64,000 bases of DNA from Streptomyces sp. NBC_01276 (GTDB lineage: Bacteria; Actinomycetota; Actinomycetes; Streptomycetales; Streptomycetaceae). The notes under the pieces are model-generated. The model had not been told where the DNA came from. It saw only the letters and a list, made by a program, of their open reading frames with translations, and searched no databases. The DNA lies in assembly GCF_041435355.1 (NCBI RefSeq), contig NZ_CP108442.1, forward strand, positions 4,834,501-4,898,500, in the 5' to 3' direction. The position numbers were made by a program, and so were the translations under genes. Below are positions 1-10,621 of the stretch, piece by piece. Position 1 is the stretch's first letter. The number at the start of each line of letters is the position of its first letter.

Positions 1-1092
1 CCGCTCCGGCTTCCCAAGAACGCCTCGCCGAAATTCCTCAAGGAATACCGGAAGCAGCTCACCATTGAGCTCCGCTTTGTCGTGAACAATGAGCGGGGGA
101 CGATCTGGACGGCGCAGACGACGGCGCTGCTGAACGCCTGCGAAGCCACCGACTGCGCTGATCTCGGATACTACGCCGAGCTCAATATCGCTGCGAAGCT
201 CGTGAACGGCGAGGTCCAGCCCTATGAGATACCCGGAGGATCCGGCGGCGGCATAAGGCTTCAGGACGGTACCCGGACGAAGCCTGCCAAGGGTGGCGGA
301 TGCAATTGCTTCCTCGCGGGCACTCAAGTGGTCATGGGTGATGGTAAATCCAAGGCCATCGAGACGATCGAGGTCGGCGACTACGTCATCGCTACCGACC
401 CGAGGTCGGGGGAGACCGGCAAGCGTCGCGTGACCCAGCTGATCGTCACGGAAGACGACAAGCACTTCAACAAGCTTGCCATTGCGACAGAGAAGGGGGT
501 CGAAGAGCTCACCGCCACACACGAACATCCCTTCTGGTCGCCGTCCCAGAACGCTTGGGTTACCGCTGGCGATCTGACGGCAGGGATGTCGGTGATGGTC
601 GAGGGCGGCGGCACGGCAATCGTCGTCAAGAACGACCCGTATGCCCAGCATGCGAAGACGTTCAACCTGACAATCGAAGACGTCCACACGTACTATGTGC
701 TGGCGGGCGAGACGCCAGTGCTCGTTCACAACAGCAGCTGCCCTATATACACGGTGGGTGGGCCGAGGGTTCGTCCAGGGAAAGATATCGATGTGGATGC
801 GGATGGCTTCGTCAATGGGCCTACTGCTGAGCAACTGAAATCTCAGGATGTGCAGGGGCTCTCGACGTTTGATTCGGTGGAGAACGCCAGCCGTATCGGG
901 CTGAAGGGGCAGGTTCGTACCCCCGCGGGTCCAATTCCTGACGGGTTGGGAGTTATTGCTGATGGCAGAGGGGTTGGAGGTCCGCGGGCGCTTGGTCACC
1001 ACACCGTCTACCCGACGCGTCGCATGTTGTTCGATGAGTATGTAGGGCTAATCCAAGGGATGAACTGGCAAAACATAGGAAAGAAGCTGTGA
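1..1092 (+). CDS. Polymorphic toxin C-terminal part (pretoxin HINT domain plus unassigned toxin tip), 5' truncated by window edge
   Basis: The frame is open from base 1, so the GTG at 82 is internal and this is the 3' end of a longer secreted toxin. A HINT autoprocessing domain starts at the Cys encoded at 307 (motif CFLAGTQV), continues through TATHEHPFW and ends at TPVLVHN near 735. The roughly 118-residue tip after it is the expected toxin domain. It contains a GHHTVYPTRRM segment and ends NIGKKL; I do not recognise its activity. Toxins of this class are exported from the producer and act on competing cells. The next gene overlaps by 4 bases and is the expected immunity gene. What lies upstream (repeats, export domain) is outside the window. 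Confidence 0.85.
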   Translation, partial: PLRLPKNASPKFLKEYRKQLTIELRFVVNNERGTIWTAQTTALLNACEATDCADLGYYAELNIAAKLVNGEVQPYEIPGGSGGGIRLQDGTRTKPAKGGGCNCFLAGTQVVMGDGKSKAIETIEVGDYVIATDPRSGETGKRRVTQLIVTEDDKHFNKLAIATEKGVEELTATHEHPFWSPSQNAWVTAGDLTAGMSVMVEGGGTAIVVKNDPYAQHAKTFNLTIEDVHTYYVLAGETPVLVHNSSCPIYTVGGPRVRPGKDIDVDADGFVNGPTAEQLKSQDVQGLSTFDSVENASRIGLKGQVRTPAGPIPDGLGVIADGRGVGGPRALGHHTVYPTRRMLFDEYVGLIQGMNWQNIGKKL

Positions 1093-1586
1093 GTCCAGAA
1101 GGAGATGCACTGAGGATAGGAGAATGGCGTGCCTTGGTGGCGGCCGAGCAGGAGGTCGCTCGATGCCGCGCCGAGGTGAACCAGTTGCCCTCCCGCGTGG
1201 ACTTGCTGGCTAAAGCGCTTTCAAGCAGTTCGGCGTGGGATCGGTCTGCCGCTCTGGATTTCCTCCGCCTATTTCCCGATGGCGTTCCGGAGCTGCTCGA
1301 TCTGCTGGTTGACCTCTCCTTGTCGGCTGGGTGGGTGCTGCCTGCCTGTGAGGTGATCCGGGCAGCTCGGAGAGAAATTGATTCAACGCAATTCGCCCGG
1401 GTAGCACTGGAGTGCCTATCCAGCGGTGAAGTCGAAGACTATATCGGGCTGGCGTACGTGCTGGCTGAGGTTGAAGCGTGGGAGGCTCTAGGCGCCGTGA
1501 TTGGCAAAGCCGCCGAGAGTAGCGACCCTGAAATCCGGGAAGTGTCCCGCAATTTCACTGAAAGTCACGGCGGCATGTTGCCTTGA
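1089..1586 (+). CDS. Putative immunity protein for the adjacent HINT toxin
   Basis: This 165-residue protein starts at a GTG whose bases overlap the toxin stop codon (GTGA), so translation is probably coupled. It is acidic and mainly helical in appearance, with leucine/alanine-rich stretches (RSAALDFLRLF, VPELLDLLVDLSL) suggestive of HEAT-like helical repeats. It has no signal peptide or membrane segment, which fits a cytoplasmic inhibitor of the toxin tip. The immunity role is inferred from position only; I do not recognise the family. A terminator-like hairpin follows about 105 bases downstream. Confidence 0.65.
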   Translation: MSPEGDALRIGEWRALVAAEQEVARCRAEVNQLPSRVDLLAKALSSSSAWDRSAALDFLRLFPDGVPELLDLLVDLSLSAGWVLPACEVIRAARREIDSTQFARVALECLSSGEVEDYIGLAYVLAEVEAWEALGAVIGKAAESSDPEIREVSRNFTESHGGMLP

Positions 1587-1691
1587 TCGGGAATGGCCTT
1601 CGTTGGTGAAAATGGGCCGTGCCTTGTGTTTTCCGAATTTCCGCCCCGCTGAAATTCGAGTCTCTGGCGACGGTGTAGGTCTGCAAACCCG

Positions 1692-1722
1692 AAGTCCCGT
1701 CAGGTGTGTCCTGGCGGGGCTT
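1692..1722 (+). terminator. Terminator after toxin/immunity pair
   Basis: A 13-base stem (AAGTCCCGTCAGG pairing with CCTGGCGGGGCTT, with two G-U wobbles) closes a TGTGT loop and is followed by a short T run. It fits a factor-independent terminator for the immunity gene. Confidence 0.6.
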
Positions 1723-1813
1723 TGGTATGGGGTGACGGCAGTGCTGAGCTTGATTGGGTGATGTCGGGGCTGTTCGCCCGGCAGTGTCTGGGCCTTTCCG
1801 GTAGCTCCGGGCT

Positions 1814-2190
1814 GTGAGGTACGCGCAGGGCGGAGGCCGACGCCGAGAGGGCTGCGCGGGAGCGGATCCGACTGCAGGCTGTGGTCCGCTTCGAGGGCGG
1901 GGAGAAGAGCAGCGAATCGCGATCGCGCTGCGGGTGAGCGAGCGGTCGGTGGAACGCTGGCGCCGCCCCCCAATGGCGGGAGCGCGGCCAGGCCGGGTCC
2001 ACTCGAAGGGATCATCGGGCCGGCCAAGGCTGAGCGAGCGGCAAGTAGGCCGACTTGAGGGGGAGTTGGAACGCCGCCCGCTGGCCCGCGGCTGGGTGGA
2101 TCAGCGGTAAACGCTGGCCTGCGTGAAGACGCTGATCGGCCGCCTGTTCCACGTCACCTATGCGCGGGATCTCTTCCTCACGCAAGGCAT
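1814..2190 (+). pseudogene. Degenerate IS630-family transposase, N-terminal helix-turn-helix part
   Basis: The translation resembles the start of Streptomyces IS630-type transposases only if three frames are spliced. MRYAQGGG is in one frame. ADAERAARERIRLQAVVRFEGGEK is in a second frame (about 1838-1912). RIAIALRVSERSVERWR, SKGSSGRPRLSERQVGRLEGELE and GWVDQR are back in the first. A TAA at 2107 replaces an expected Trp, and recognisable sequence (TLACVKTLIGRLFHVTYA) continues briefly and then stops. The DDE catalytic part is absent. This is a frameshifted, nonsense-mutated and truncated insertion-sequence remnant with no active transposase. Confidence 0.75.
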
Positions 2191-2450
2191 GCTCCTGGGC
2201 AGACTTGAGTACCGAGTGGATGGAGGTGAGCGTCAGTGGGGAGGGCACCTTGTGGCAGCACCGGCCAGCGGCACAGCAGCGGGGCTCATCATGCCGGTCA
2301 TAGATACCGCGCGAGCAGCACTGGCAGGTCGTGCGGAGCTAGTTGAGCCGGGTGCGGACGTCCTTGGCGGTGAGCTTGCTGAGTTTCTTCTTGCCGAGGC
2401 CGGGGATGAGGTACCGGCTGACTGCTGGGACGAAGGGCTGGAAGTGGGGT
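2150..2450 (-). pseudogene. Remnant of a tyrosine-recombinase integrase (actinomycete integrative-element type)
   Basis: Read on the minus strand, the sequence gives SRYLIPGLGKKKL, SKLTAKDVRTRLN, an in-frame TAG, then LRTTCQCCSRG, PRCCAAGRCCHK and SPLTLTSIHSVLKSAQEHALREEEIPR. This cysteine-rich core-binding segment is characteristic of integrases of Streptomyces integrative elements. The stop falls where a Lys or similar codon is normally found, and the catalytic C-terminal domain is missing. The fragment abuts the IS630 remnant, so an integrated element appears to have been lost here, leaving debris. Confidence 0.7.
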
Positions 2451-2519
2451 TGCTCGGTTCCGTGGGAGACGCCCGCCTCCCCGAGCCTGGGCCTACATCG
2501 GGTAAGGCGTAGGAGAGCG

Positions 2520-3803
2520 TCACCTGGGCCTCAAGCGCCCCGCAGCGGGGCGGCGAGGTTCCGGCCTGTTGAGGGTGGGGGCCGGGGTGCGGTCGAGGCC
2601 GCGCCAGGCGGGGAAGAGGAGGGGGGTCAGGGTGGTCAGGAAGTAGACGGCGCCGAAGGCCAGGAGGGCGTGCGCGATGCCGGAGCCGTCCACCAGGAGG
2701 CCCGCCGCGAGGCCGCCGAGGGGCATCACCAGCTCGCAGCCCGCCATGGTCACGCCGGAGACGCGGCTGCGCAGTTCCTCGGGGACGAGCTCGTACATCA
2801 CCGTGCCGAGGATGGGGTTGAGCATGCCCGCCCCGAGGCCGGAGAGGGCCATGACGACCGCCAGCGGTGGCGCGGTGTCGGTGAGGGCGGCCGTCACGTA
2901 GCGGGGTGCGCCGCAGAGGAGGAAGGCCACCGCGAACACCGCCCGGCGGGGGAAGCGCTCGCCCCACGCCCCGTAGAGCAGGGCGCCCAGCAGGGCGGAG
3001 CCGCCGAACAGGGAGATCATCAGGCCGACCGCGCCGGCGCTGCCGAGGTCCTCGCGGCCGTGCACGGGCAGCAGGACCGAACTCCAGCCCTGGTCCAGCC
3101 CGTTGGTCATCATCACCATCAGGGTGACGCCCATCAGGAGCCGGGAGCGGGTCAGGAAGCGCCAGCCCTCGGCCATCTCGGCCCGGTAGGCGCCGAACGT
3201 CACCTTCTCCGGGGTGGGTTGCGGGTCGGCGGCGGCGACCCCGCGCACGAACGCCGTCATCAGCAGTGCCGAGACGGCGAAGGAGGCCGCGTCCAGGAGC
3301 AGGACGGTCTCGGCGCCGACGAACGTGATCAGCAGGCCGGCCGTGGCGGCCCCGAGCATGCGGGCTCCGCGCGAGACGGCGTCGTAGAGGCTGGACGCCC
3401 GGCCGATGGTGGTGCCGGCGTGCTCGGCGAGGGCGGGGAGCAGGACGTTGCGGGCGGTCAGGCCCGGGGTGTGCACGAGGCCGCTGACGGCCATCAGCGC
3501 GCACAGCATCCAGAACTCCAGCAGGCCCGCGTAGTGGAGCAACGGGATCGCGCCGACCGCGAGCGCGCAGATGAGGTCGGAGGCCGCGGAGACGCGGCGG
3601 CGGCCGATCCGGTCGATCAGCGGGCCGCCGACGAGCGCGGCGACGATCACGGGCAGGGTGGCGCAGAAGGCGACGACCCCGGCCCGGCCGGCGCTCCCCG
3701 TGGTCTGGAGCACGAACCACGGGACGCCGATCAGGGTGAGTGAACTGCCGGCTATGGAGATGGTGTTGGCGGCCAGGAGTGCGGTGAGGGGGCGCCTGCT
3801 CAT
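2520..3803 (-). CDS. MFS transporter
   Basis: This 427-residue protein has about 12 hydrophobic segments. The MFS-type loop GPLIDRIGRRRVSAASD lies after the second segment, as in drug/metabolite proton antiporters. It resembles MFS proteins in the MdfA/enterobactin-exporter-like part of the family, but the substrate cannot be read. Its ATG overlaps the stop of the preceding 80-residue gene, and an ArsR-type regulator heads the operon, so induced efflux of a small toxic compound is the likely job. Confidence 0.85.
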   Translation of the reverse strand: MSRRPLTALLAANTISIAGSSLTLIGVPWFVLQTTGSAGRAGVVAFCATLPVIVAALVGGPLIDRIGRRRVSAASDLICALAVGAIPLLHYAGLLEFWMLCALMAVSGLVHTPGLTARNVLLPALAEHAGTTIGRASSLYDAVSRGARMLGAATAGLLITFVGAETVLLLDAASFAVSALLMTAFVRGVAAADPQPTPEKVTFGAYRAEMAEGWRFLTRSRLLMGVTLMVMMTNGLDQGWSSVLLPVHGREDLGSAGAVGLMISLFGGSALLGALLYGAWGERFPRRAVFAVAFLLCGAPRYVTAALTDTAPPLAVVMALSGLGAGMLNPILGTVMYELVPEELRSRVSGVTMAGCELVMPLGGLAAGLLVDGSGIAHALLAFGAVYFLTTLTPLLFPAWRGLDRTPAPTLNRPEPRRPAAGRLRPR

Positions 3804-4042
3804 GCCGCGTGCTGCCGGACGCGGGCGTGGACGTGGGCCGGTTCCATCAGGCGCAGTCCGGCACTGATCAGGGCCTCGCCGAGCCGGTTGCGCAGGGCCG
3901 GGACGGCGTGGGTGGCGCGGGCGGAGTGGGCGGGGGCGGCGCTCTCGTGCGCGAGGTGCCAGGCGGCGGCCTCGGCGGCGAGTTCGGCGGTGCGGGCGGC
4001 GTGGATCTCGGCGTGTATCTCGGCGTACGGGAAGGCGTGCAT
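3800..4042 (-). CDS. Small Ala/His-rich protein between ArsR regulator and MFS gene
   Basis: An 80-residue reading frame starts at an ATG preceded by a good ribosome-binding site (GAAGGAG) and ends overlapping the MFS start (ATGA). The protein begins MHAFPYAEIHAEIHAARTAE and is rich in Ala, His and Glu, with a probable helical character and no membrane segment. I do not recognise the family. Its sandwich position in a three-gene operon and coupled translation support that it is real. A regulatory or accessory role with the exporter is only an inference. Confidence 0.65.
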   Translation of the reverse strand: MHAFPYAEIHAEIHAARTAELAAEAAAWHLAHESAAPAHSARATHAVPALRNRLGEALISAGLRLMEPAHVHARVRQHAA

Positions 4043-4098
4043 GGCAGGACTCCTTCGGTGGTGGTGTCGCTCGGGAGGGAGTGGGGCGGGCCCGGGGC

Positions 4099-4710
4099 CT
4101 ACGCGCCCTCGCGGCGCGGGAAGGCGTGCGTGTGGACGCGCACGCTCTCGGTGCCCTCCGACTCCGGCAGGTCGCGGTAGTCGTTGACCAGGTCGTGCAT
4201 CTTCTGGATCAGTTCGATTGCCTGCTCGGCCGTCAGCCGCAGGGTGAAGTCGCTGATGTCCGAGCCGCGCCGCCATTCCTGCGGCCAGCCCTCGGCGGTG
4301 CCGAGCCAGGCGTTCATCTCCTGGGCGTGGATGTTCGCGATCTCGTGGAGGAAGAGCTCCGCCGCGCCGCGGGTGGCCGGGTCCTCGTCCTGGAGCAGGG
4401 ATTCGTCGAACGCCGTGCCGTCGTGGGCGGCCTTCCACCAGCGCTCGCGGCCCTTGCCGTGCTCGGGGGCATCCTCGACGAACCCGTGCGCGGCGAGCTG
4501 GCGCAGGTGGTAGCTCGTGGCCCCGCTGGACTCCCCGAGCTGCTCCGCCAGCTGCGACGCGGTGGCGGGGCCGTTGCGGCGCAGGGAGGAGAGGAGCCGG
4601 ATGCGCAGGGGGTGGGCGAGGCCGCGCAGGGAGCGGGCGTCGAGCTTCCGGACGTTGGGCTCTTCGCCGCCGGGCTGCGGGGCGCCGGATGCGGCGTTCT
4701 TCTCGGGCAT
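4099..4710 (-). CDS. ArsR-family winged-helix transcriptional regulator
   Basis: This 203-residue regulator has a winged-helix domain at about residues 20-95 (ARSLRGLAHPLRIRLLSSLRRNGPATASQLAEQLGESSGATSYHLRQL is the HTH core), followed by a helical C-terminal extension. No clear metal-binding cysteine pair is visible, so the ligand is probably organic rather than a metal. It heads an operon with an 80-residue protein and an MFS exporter. A perfect inverted repeat lies in its own promoter region, which predicts autorepression and ligand-induced expression of the exporter. Confidence 0.85.
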   Translation of the reverse strand: MPEKNAASGAPQPGGEEPNVRKLDARSLRGLAHPLRIRLLSSLRRNGPATASQLAEQLGESSGATSYHLRQLAAHGFVEDAPEHGKGRERWWKAAHDGTAFDESLLQDEDPATRGAAELFLHEIANIHAQEMNAWLGTAEGWPQEWRRGSDISDFTLRLTAEQAIELIQKMHDLVNDYRDLPESEGTESVRVHTHAFPRREGA

Positions 4711-4723
4711 GGCTCAACAGTAG

Positions 4724-6541
<1,818 letters not shown>

Positions 6542-6592
6542 GTCGCCTGGGCCCGGGTCCCCGGGCGGGGCGCGGGCCGGCCGCCGGCGGGG

Positions 6593-6648
6593 GTGGGGCG
6601 GGCCGGGGGATGCCGCTGCGCGGAGCGGCATCCCCCGGCCCACCCCAC
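6593..6648. terminator. Bidirectional terminator between hppD and TPR gene
   Basis: A 25-base stem with one mismatch (arms at 6593-6617 and 6624-6648) closes a 6-base loop midway between two convergent genes. It can terminate transcription from both sides. Confidence 0.8.
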
Positions 6649-6693
6649 CCTTCTGCCGTCCCCGGCTGCCCCGGCCCCCGGGGAGGGCTCCGG

Positions 6694-8202
6694 TCAGGTG
6701 GAGGACGGGCTCGGCTTCGGTGAGGCCGGCTTCGGTTTGGGCTTCGGGGGGTTGGGTTTCGGGAGCTCCGGGGCCACCCACGGTGTGCGGGGCTGCATGT
6801 TCTCCGGGCCGCCCGAGGGGGGCTGGCCGATCGTGGCGAGGGCTTCCTTCGCGAGGGGGCCGCGCACGGGGGAGAAACCCGGGTTCGTCCGCAGGGCCTC
6901 CTCCAGGTGGCGGCGGGCCGCCGCCTCGTCGCCCAGGCCCCGCTCGATCATCGCCCGGTGGTAGGAGAACTCCGCACTGCGCACCCCCAGCTCGGTGGCC
7001 TTCTTCGCGTGCTCCAGGGCCGCCGTGTCCTCCCCGCCGCGGTGCAGCGCCCAGCCCAGGGCATCGGCCACCTGCACGCTCTTGTGCCGCTTCCACTCCG
7101 CCGACAGGCGGCGTACGGCGGCGCCCGCGTCCCCGTGGTCGGCCTCGAACAGGCCCAGGACCACCGCCTCGTTGACGCCGTTCGCCTCGCGGCGCGCCGC
7201 CAGCACCGACACGGCCTCGTACTGGACCCGGGCCTCCTCCGGCCGTCCCAGCGAGTCCAGCAGCTCGCCCAGCGCCAGCGCCAGGCGCGGCTCCGGCGTA
7301 CGGCCCAGCGCCAGCCGGTAGTCCCGGACCGCCTCCCCGCCCCGGCCCAGCGCGGCCAGTGCCCGTGCCCGGCCGCCCAGGGCCTCCGCCCGTGCCGGGT
7401 CCGTGCGCAGCGCGGCCTCCTGCTGGCGCAGCGCCTCCGCCGCGTCACCCCGCTCGAAGGCCAGCTCCCCGAGCCGGTACAGCACGTACGCCTTCTCCGC
7501 CGGCGCCTTCGCCGCGCCCGCCGCGTGCTCCAGGGACACCACCGCGTCCTCGCGCCAGCCGCGGTCCCGGTAGACCTGGGCGGCCCTCAGGTGCGCGGCC
7601 AGCCCCTCCCGGAGCTCCGACAGCTGCTCCAGCGCCTTCTGGGCGGCCTTGTAGTCGCCGAGGCCCGTGTACGCGTCCACGAGGACCGGGTACGCCGTCC
7701 AGCGCCGCGGCGCCTGGGCCCGTACGAGCTCGCCCCACTTCTTCGCCGTCCCGAAGTCCGCGCGGGCGTTGGCGAGGGCGCCCATGCCCGTCATCGCGTC
7801 GAAGTTGCCCTTCTCCGCGGGCCGGGTCTCCAGCGACCGCTTGAGCGCCTTCTCCGCCTTCGGGTACCAGTCCGATTCGGCCGTCCGCCGCGCCTGTTCG
7901 AGGTACGCGGACCCGAGCACCGCCCACGAAGCGTCGTCGTCGGCGTGCGCGGCGACCCACTTCTCCCGGTCCGCCACCAGCGCCGTCAGGTCCACCGCGG
8001 CCGCCGGGGCGCCCACGCCCACCGCCGACGCGGCCCGTTCGCTCGGCCCCGGCGGGCGGGCGTCGTCGCCCGTGCGGGCCGGGCGGATCAGCAGGGCCCC
8101 GGCGATCAGGACCACCGCCACCGCGGCCGCCACCACCGTCTTGCGGCCGGTGAAGGTCACGGGCGGCGCGGGCTGCTGCGAATGCTCGTCGAAACCGTCC
8201 AT
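6694..8202 (-). CDS. Membrane-anchored tetratricopeptide-repeat protein
   Basis: This 502-residue protein has a cytoplasmic N-terminus, one membrane segment at about residues 21-41 (VVAAAVAVVLIAGALLI) and a long extracytoplasmic region. That region contains many TPR-like helices (ALGGRARALAALGRGGEAVRDYRLAL, LDSLGRPEEARVQYEAV and others). The C-terminal tail is rich in Pro-Lys (NPPKPKPKPASPKPSPSST). A scaffold role is likely, but partners are unknown. The start MDGFDEH was chosen because the longer frame runs into the divergent oxidase gene. Confidence 0.8.
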   Translation of the reverse strand: MDGFDEHSQQPAPPVTFTGRKTVVAAAVAVVLIAGALLIRPARTGDDARPPGPSERAASAVGVGAPAAAVDLTALVADREKWVAAHADDDASWAVLGSAYLEQARRTAESDWYPKAEKALKRSLETRPAEKGNFDAMTGMGALANARADFGTAKKWGELVRAQAPRRWTAYPVLVDAYTGLGDYKAAQKALEQLSELREGLAAHLRAAQVYRDRGWREDAVVSLEHAAGAAKAPAEKAYVLYRLGELAFERGDAAEALRQQEAALRTDPARAEALGGRARALAALGRGGEAVRDYRLALGRTPEPRLALALGELLDSLGRPEEARVQYEAVSVLAARREANGVNEAVVLGLFEADHGDAGAAVRRLSAEWKRHKSVQVADALGWALHRGGEDTAALEHAKKATELGVRSAEFSYHRAMIERGLGDEAAARRHLEEALRTNPGFSPVRGPLAKEALATIGQPPSGGPENMQPRTPWVAPELPKPNPPKPKPKPASPKPSPSST

Positions 8203-8298
8203 GCGCTCACTGTGCGTCAATATGAAGAGCTCGCCGAGGTGTCCGAAGCCGGTCGCGGCCGTGTTCACACCGATGGCCCCGGCTGTCACGCTGGCCCC

Positions 8299-9768
8299 AT
8301 GGATGACGATCTGCCGGCACGGCTTTCCGCACGGTCCCCCGAGCAGTCCCCCGAGGAGTTCTCCGAGGAGCCCGCCGCGTACTCCTCCGGGCGGCCCTCC
8401 GCGCAGCGGCTCGTCGCGCGCCTGCGCGAGGGGCTCCCGCCCGAGGCCGTCCTCACGGATCCGCAGGTCACCGCCGCCTACGCCACGGACATGGCGAGCT
8501 TCTGCGCCGCCGGCACGCCCGCCGCCGTGGTCCTGCCCCGCACCGTCGAGCAGGTGCGGCACGTGATGCGCACCGCGACCGCCCTACGGGTCCCGGTCGT
8601 CCCCCAGGGCGCCCGTACCGGCCTGTCGGGCGCCGCCAACGCCTCGGACGGCTGCATCGTGCTGTCCCTCGTGAAGATGGACCGGATCCTGGAGATCTCC
8701 GCCGTCGACCGGATCGCCGTCGTCGAACCGGGCGTGGTCAACGCGGTCCTCTCGCGGGCCGTCGCCGAACAGGGCCTGTACTACCCGCCCGACCCGTCCA
8801 GCTGGGAGCAGTGCACCATCGGCGGCAACATCGGCACCGCCTCGGGCGGCCTGTGCTGCGTCAAGTACGGGGTCACCGCCGAGTACGTGCTCGGCCTCGA
8901 CGTGGTCCTCGCCGACGGCCGGCTGCTGCACACGGGCCGGCGTACCGCCAAGGGGGTCGCCGGATATGACCTGACCCGGCTCTTCGTGGGCTCCGAGGGC
9001 AGCCTCGGCGTGGTCGTCCGGGCGGTGCTGGCGCTGCGGCCGGCGCCGCCCCGGCAGCTGGTGCTGGCCGCCGAGTTCCCCTCCGCCGCGGCGGCCTGCG
9101 AAGCGGTCTGCGCCGTCATGGAGGCGGGGCTGGCGCCCTCGCTGCTGGAGCTGATGGACCGGACGACCGTCCGCGCCGTCAACGCCCTCGGCCGCATGGG
9201 CCTGCCCGAGAGCACGGAGGCGCTGCTGCTGGCCGCCTTCGACACCCCGGACGCGCCCGACGGTCTCGCGGCCGTCGGCCGGCTGTGCACCGCCGCCGGC
9301 GCCACCGCCGTCGTCCCCGCCGAGGACGAGGCGGAGTCGGAACTCCTGCTCCAGGCCCGCCGGATGTCCCTGACCGCCCTGGAGGCGCTGAGGCCCGCGA
9401 CGATGATCGACGACGTCTGCGTACCCCGGTCGCGGCTCGCCGAGATGCTCGCCGGCACGGAGGCCGTGGCCCGGGAGTACGGGCTGCTCATCGGCGTCTG
9501 CGCGCACGCCGGCGACGGCAACACCCACCCGGTGGTCTGCTTCGACCCCGCGGACGAGGACGAGGCGCGGCGGGCCCGGGAGTCCTTCGACGCCATCATG
9601 GCGCTGGGTCTGGAACTCGGCGGGACGATCACCGGCGAGCACGGGGTCGGGGTGCTGAAGAAGGAGTGGCTCGCCCGCGAACTCGGGCCGGTGGGCCTGG
9701 AGATGCAGCGCAACGTCAAGCGGGCCTTCGACCCGCTCGGGCTGCTCAATCCCGGCAAGCTCTTCTGA
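8299..9768 (+). CDS. FAD-linked oxidase, GlcD/glycolate-lactate dehydrogenase-like
   Basis: This 489-residue flavoprotein has the PCMH-type FAD domain (VVLPRTVEQVRHVM, PQGARTGLSGAAN, GGNIGTASGG, GSEGSLGVV) and the FAD-oxidase C-terminal domain (CAHAGDGNTHP, GGTITGEHGVGVLKKEWL). These are diagnostic of the glycolate oxidase GlcD and D-lactate dehydrogenase group. It probably oxidises a 2-hydroxy acid. The electron acceptor and exact substrate cannot be read, and no GlcE/GlcF partners are adjacent. It is divergent from the TPR protein, with 96 bases between starts. Confidence 0.88.
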   Translation: MDDDLPARLSARSPEQSPEEFSEEPAAYSSGRPSAQRLVARLREGLPPEAVLTDPQVTAAYATDMASFCAAGTPAAVVLPRTVEQVRHVMRTATALRVPVVPQGARTGLSGAANASDGCIVLSLVKMDRILEISAVDRIAVVEPGVVNAVLSRAVAEQGLYYPPDPSSWEQCTIGGNIGTASGGLCCVKYGVTAEYVLGLDVVLADGRLLHTGRRTAKGVAGYDLTRLFVGSEGSLGVVVRAVLALRPAPPRQLVLAAEFPSAAAACEAVCAVMEAGLAPSLLELMDRTTVRAVNALGRMGLPESTEALLLAAFDTPDAPDGLAAVGRLCTAAGATAVVPAEDEAESELLLQARRMSLTALEALRPATMIDDVCVPRSRLAEMLAGTEAVAREYGLLIGVCAHAGDGNTHPVVCFDPADEDEARRARESFDAIMALGLELGGTITGEHGVGVLKKEWLARELGPVGLEMQRNVKRAFDPLGLLNPGKLF

Positions 9769-9863
9769 AGGCGAGGGGGAGGAAAAGGGGGCCGGGGACG
9801 GGGCCTGCGGGGCGCGGTCGTCGGACGTGAGGTCGTCAGGCGTGTGGTCGTCGGGCGTACGCA

Positions 9864-10343
9864 TCACAGGTCACCGTCCGCCGACTCGTCCGAGGGCCAC
9901 GGGTCGCGCAGCCACAGCTCGTCCGCCGGGGTCGGGGTCAGCAGCTCCGCCAGCGCCGCGTCCAGTCCGAGCCGGTCCGCCTCGGTCCCCGGCGGCACCA
10001 CGCGCAGGGTCCGCTCCAGCCATGCCGACACCGATCCGGCCGGGGCCTCCAGCAGGGCGTCGCCGTCGGGGGAGCTGAGCGCCATGCACAGGACCGCCCT
10101 GCTGTCGATCTTCGTGGGCCAGATCCGGACGTCTCCGTGCCCGCACGGACGGAACACCCCCTCGACGAGCAGCTCGCGCGCGAAGGTCCAGTTGACCGGG
10201 GCGCTGGAGCCGGTGTGGAAGGTGACGTGCACGGCGAACGGATCGTCCGTGAGGTACAGCAGCCTGGCGGGGACGGGGACGCTCCGCTCGGGGGACAGGA
10301 CCAGCTTCAGTTCCAGTTCGCGTTCGATGACGGGGTGGTGCAT
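9864..10343 (-). CDS. ssgG: SsgA-like sporulation and cell-division protein (probably SsgG)
   Basis: This 159-residue protein matches the SsgA-like family, which is restricted to morphologically complex actinomycetes. Markers are LKLVLSPERSVPVPARLLYLTDDPFAVHVTFHTG, WTFARELLVEG, GDVRIWP and LCMALSSPDGDALLEAP. Family members control septum placement, peptidoglycan maintenance and spore formation. I assign SsgG because, as I recall, that paralogue lies close to hppD in Streptomyces coelicolor; the family call is firm and the paralogue call is less so. It is convergent with the flavin oxidase. Confidence 0.8.
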   Translation of the reverse strand: MHHPVIERELELKLVLSPERSVPVPARLLYLTDDPFAVHVTFHTGSSAPVNWTFARELLVEGVFRPCGHGDVRIWPTKIDSRAVLCMALSSPDGDALLEAPAGSVSAWLERTLRVVPPGTEADRLGLDAALAELLTPTPADELWLRDPWPSDESADGDL

Positions 10344-10621
10344 GGCGGCCTCACTTCGGTGCTTCGCTTGCGGGCGCGGGGCCGGGACTGCCCCACACCC
10401 GCAGAGAGCGTCCGTGTGCCCGGGTATGACGCGACTTTCGGCACCGAAGGAGAGGTTGGCCGAAATCTATCGGCTGACCGAAAACAATCGGGTGGAGTGA
10501 CGTTCGCTCGAAGGCTTGGAATCTCCCGTTACCGGACCTGTCGGGAGGGGGTTCTTGGCTATGGTCCTCCCCTTGGGTCCTCCCCTGCACAATCCTCAAG
10601 CCACGATCGGAGTTGGGGACA

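Larger units (their letters stand above)
1587..2519. other. Intergenic scar without intact genes
   Basis: More than 900 bases carry no credible intact gene. The region holds a terminator, an IS630-type transposase remnant on the plus strand and an integrase remnant on the minus strand. It separates accessory toxin genes from ordinary chromosomal genes and is best read as the edge of a decayed mobile region. Confidence 0.7.
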
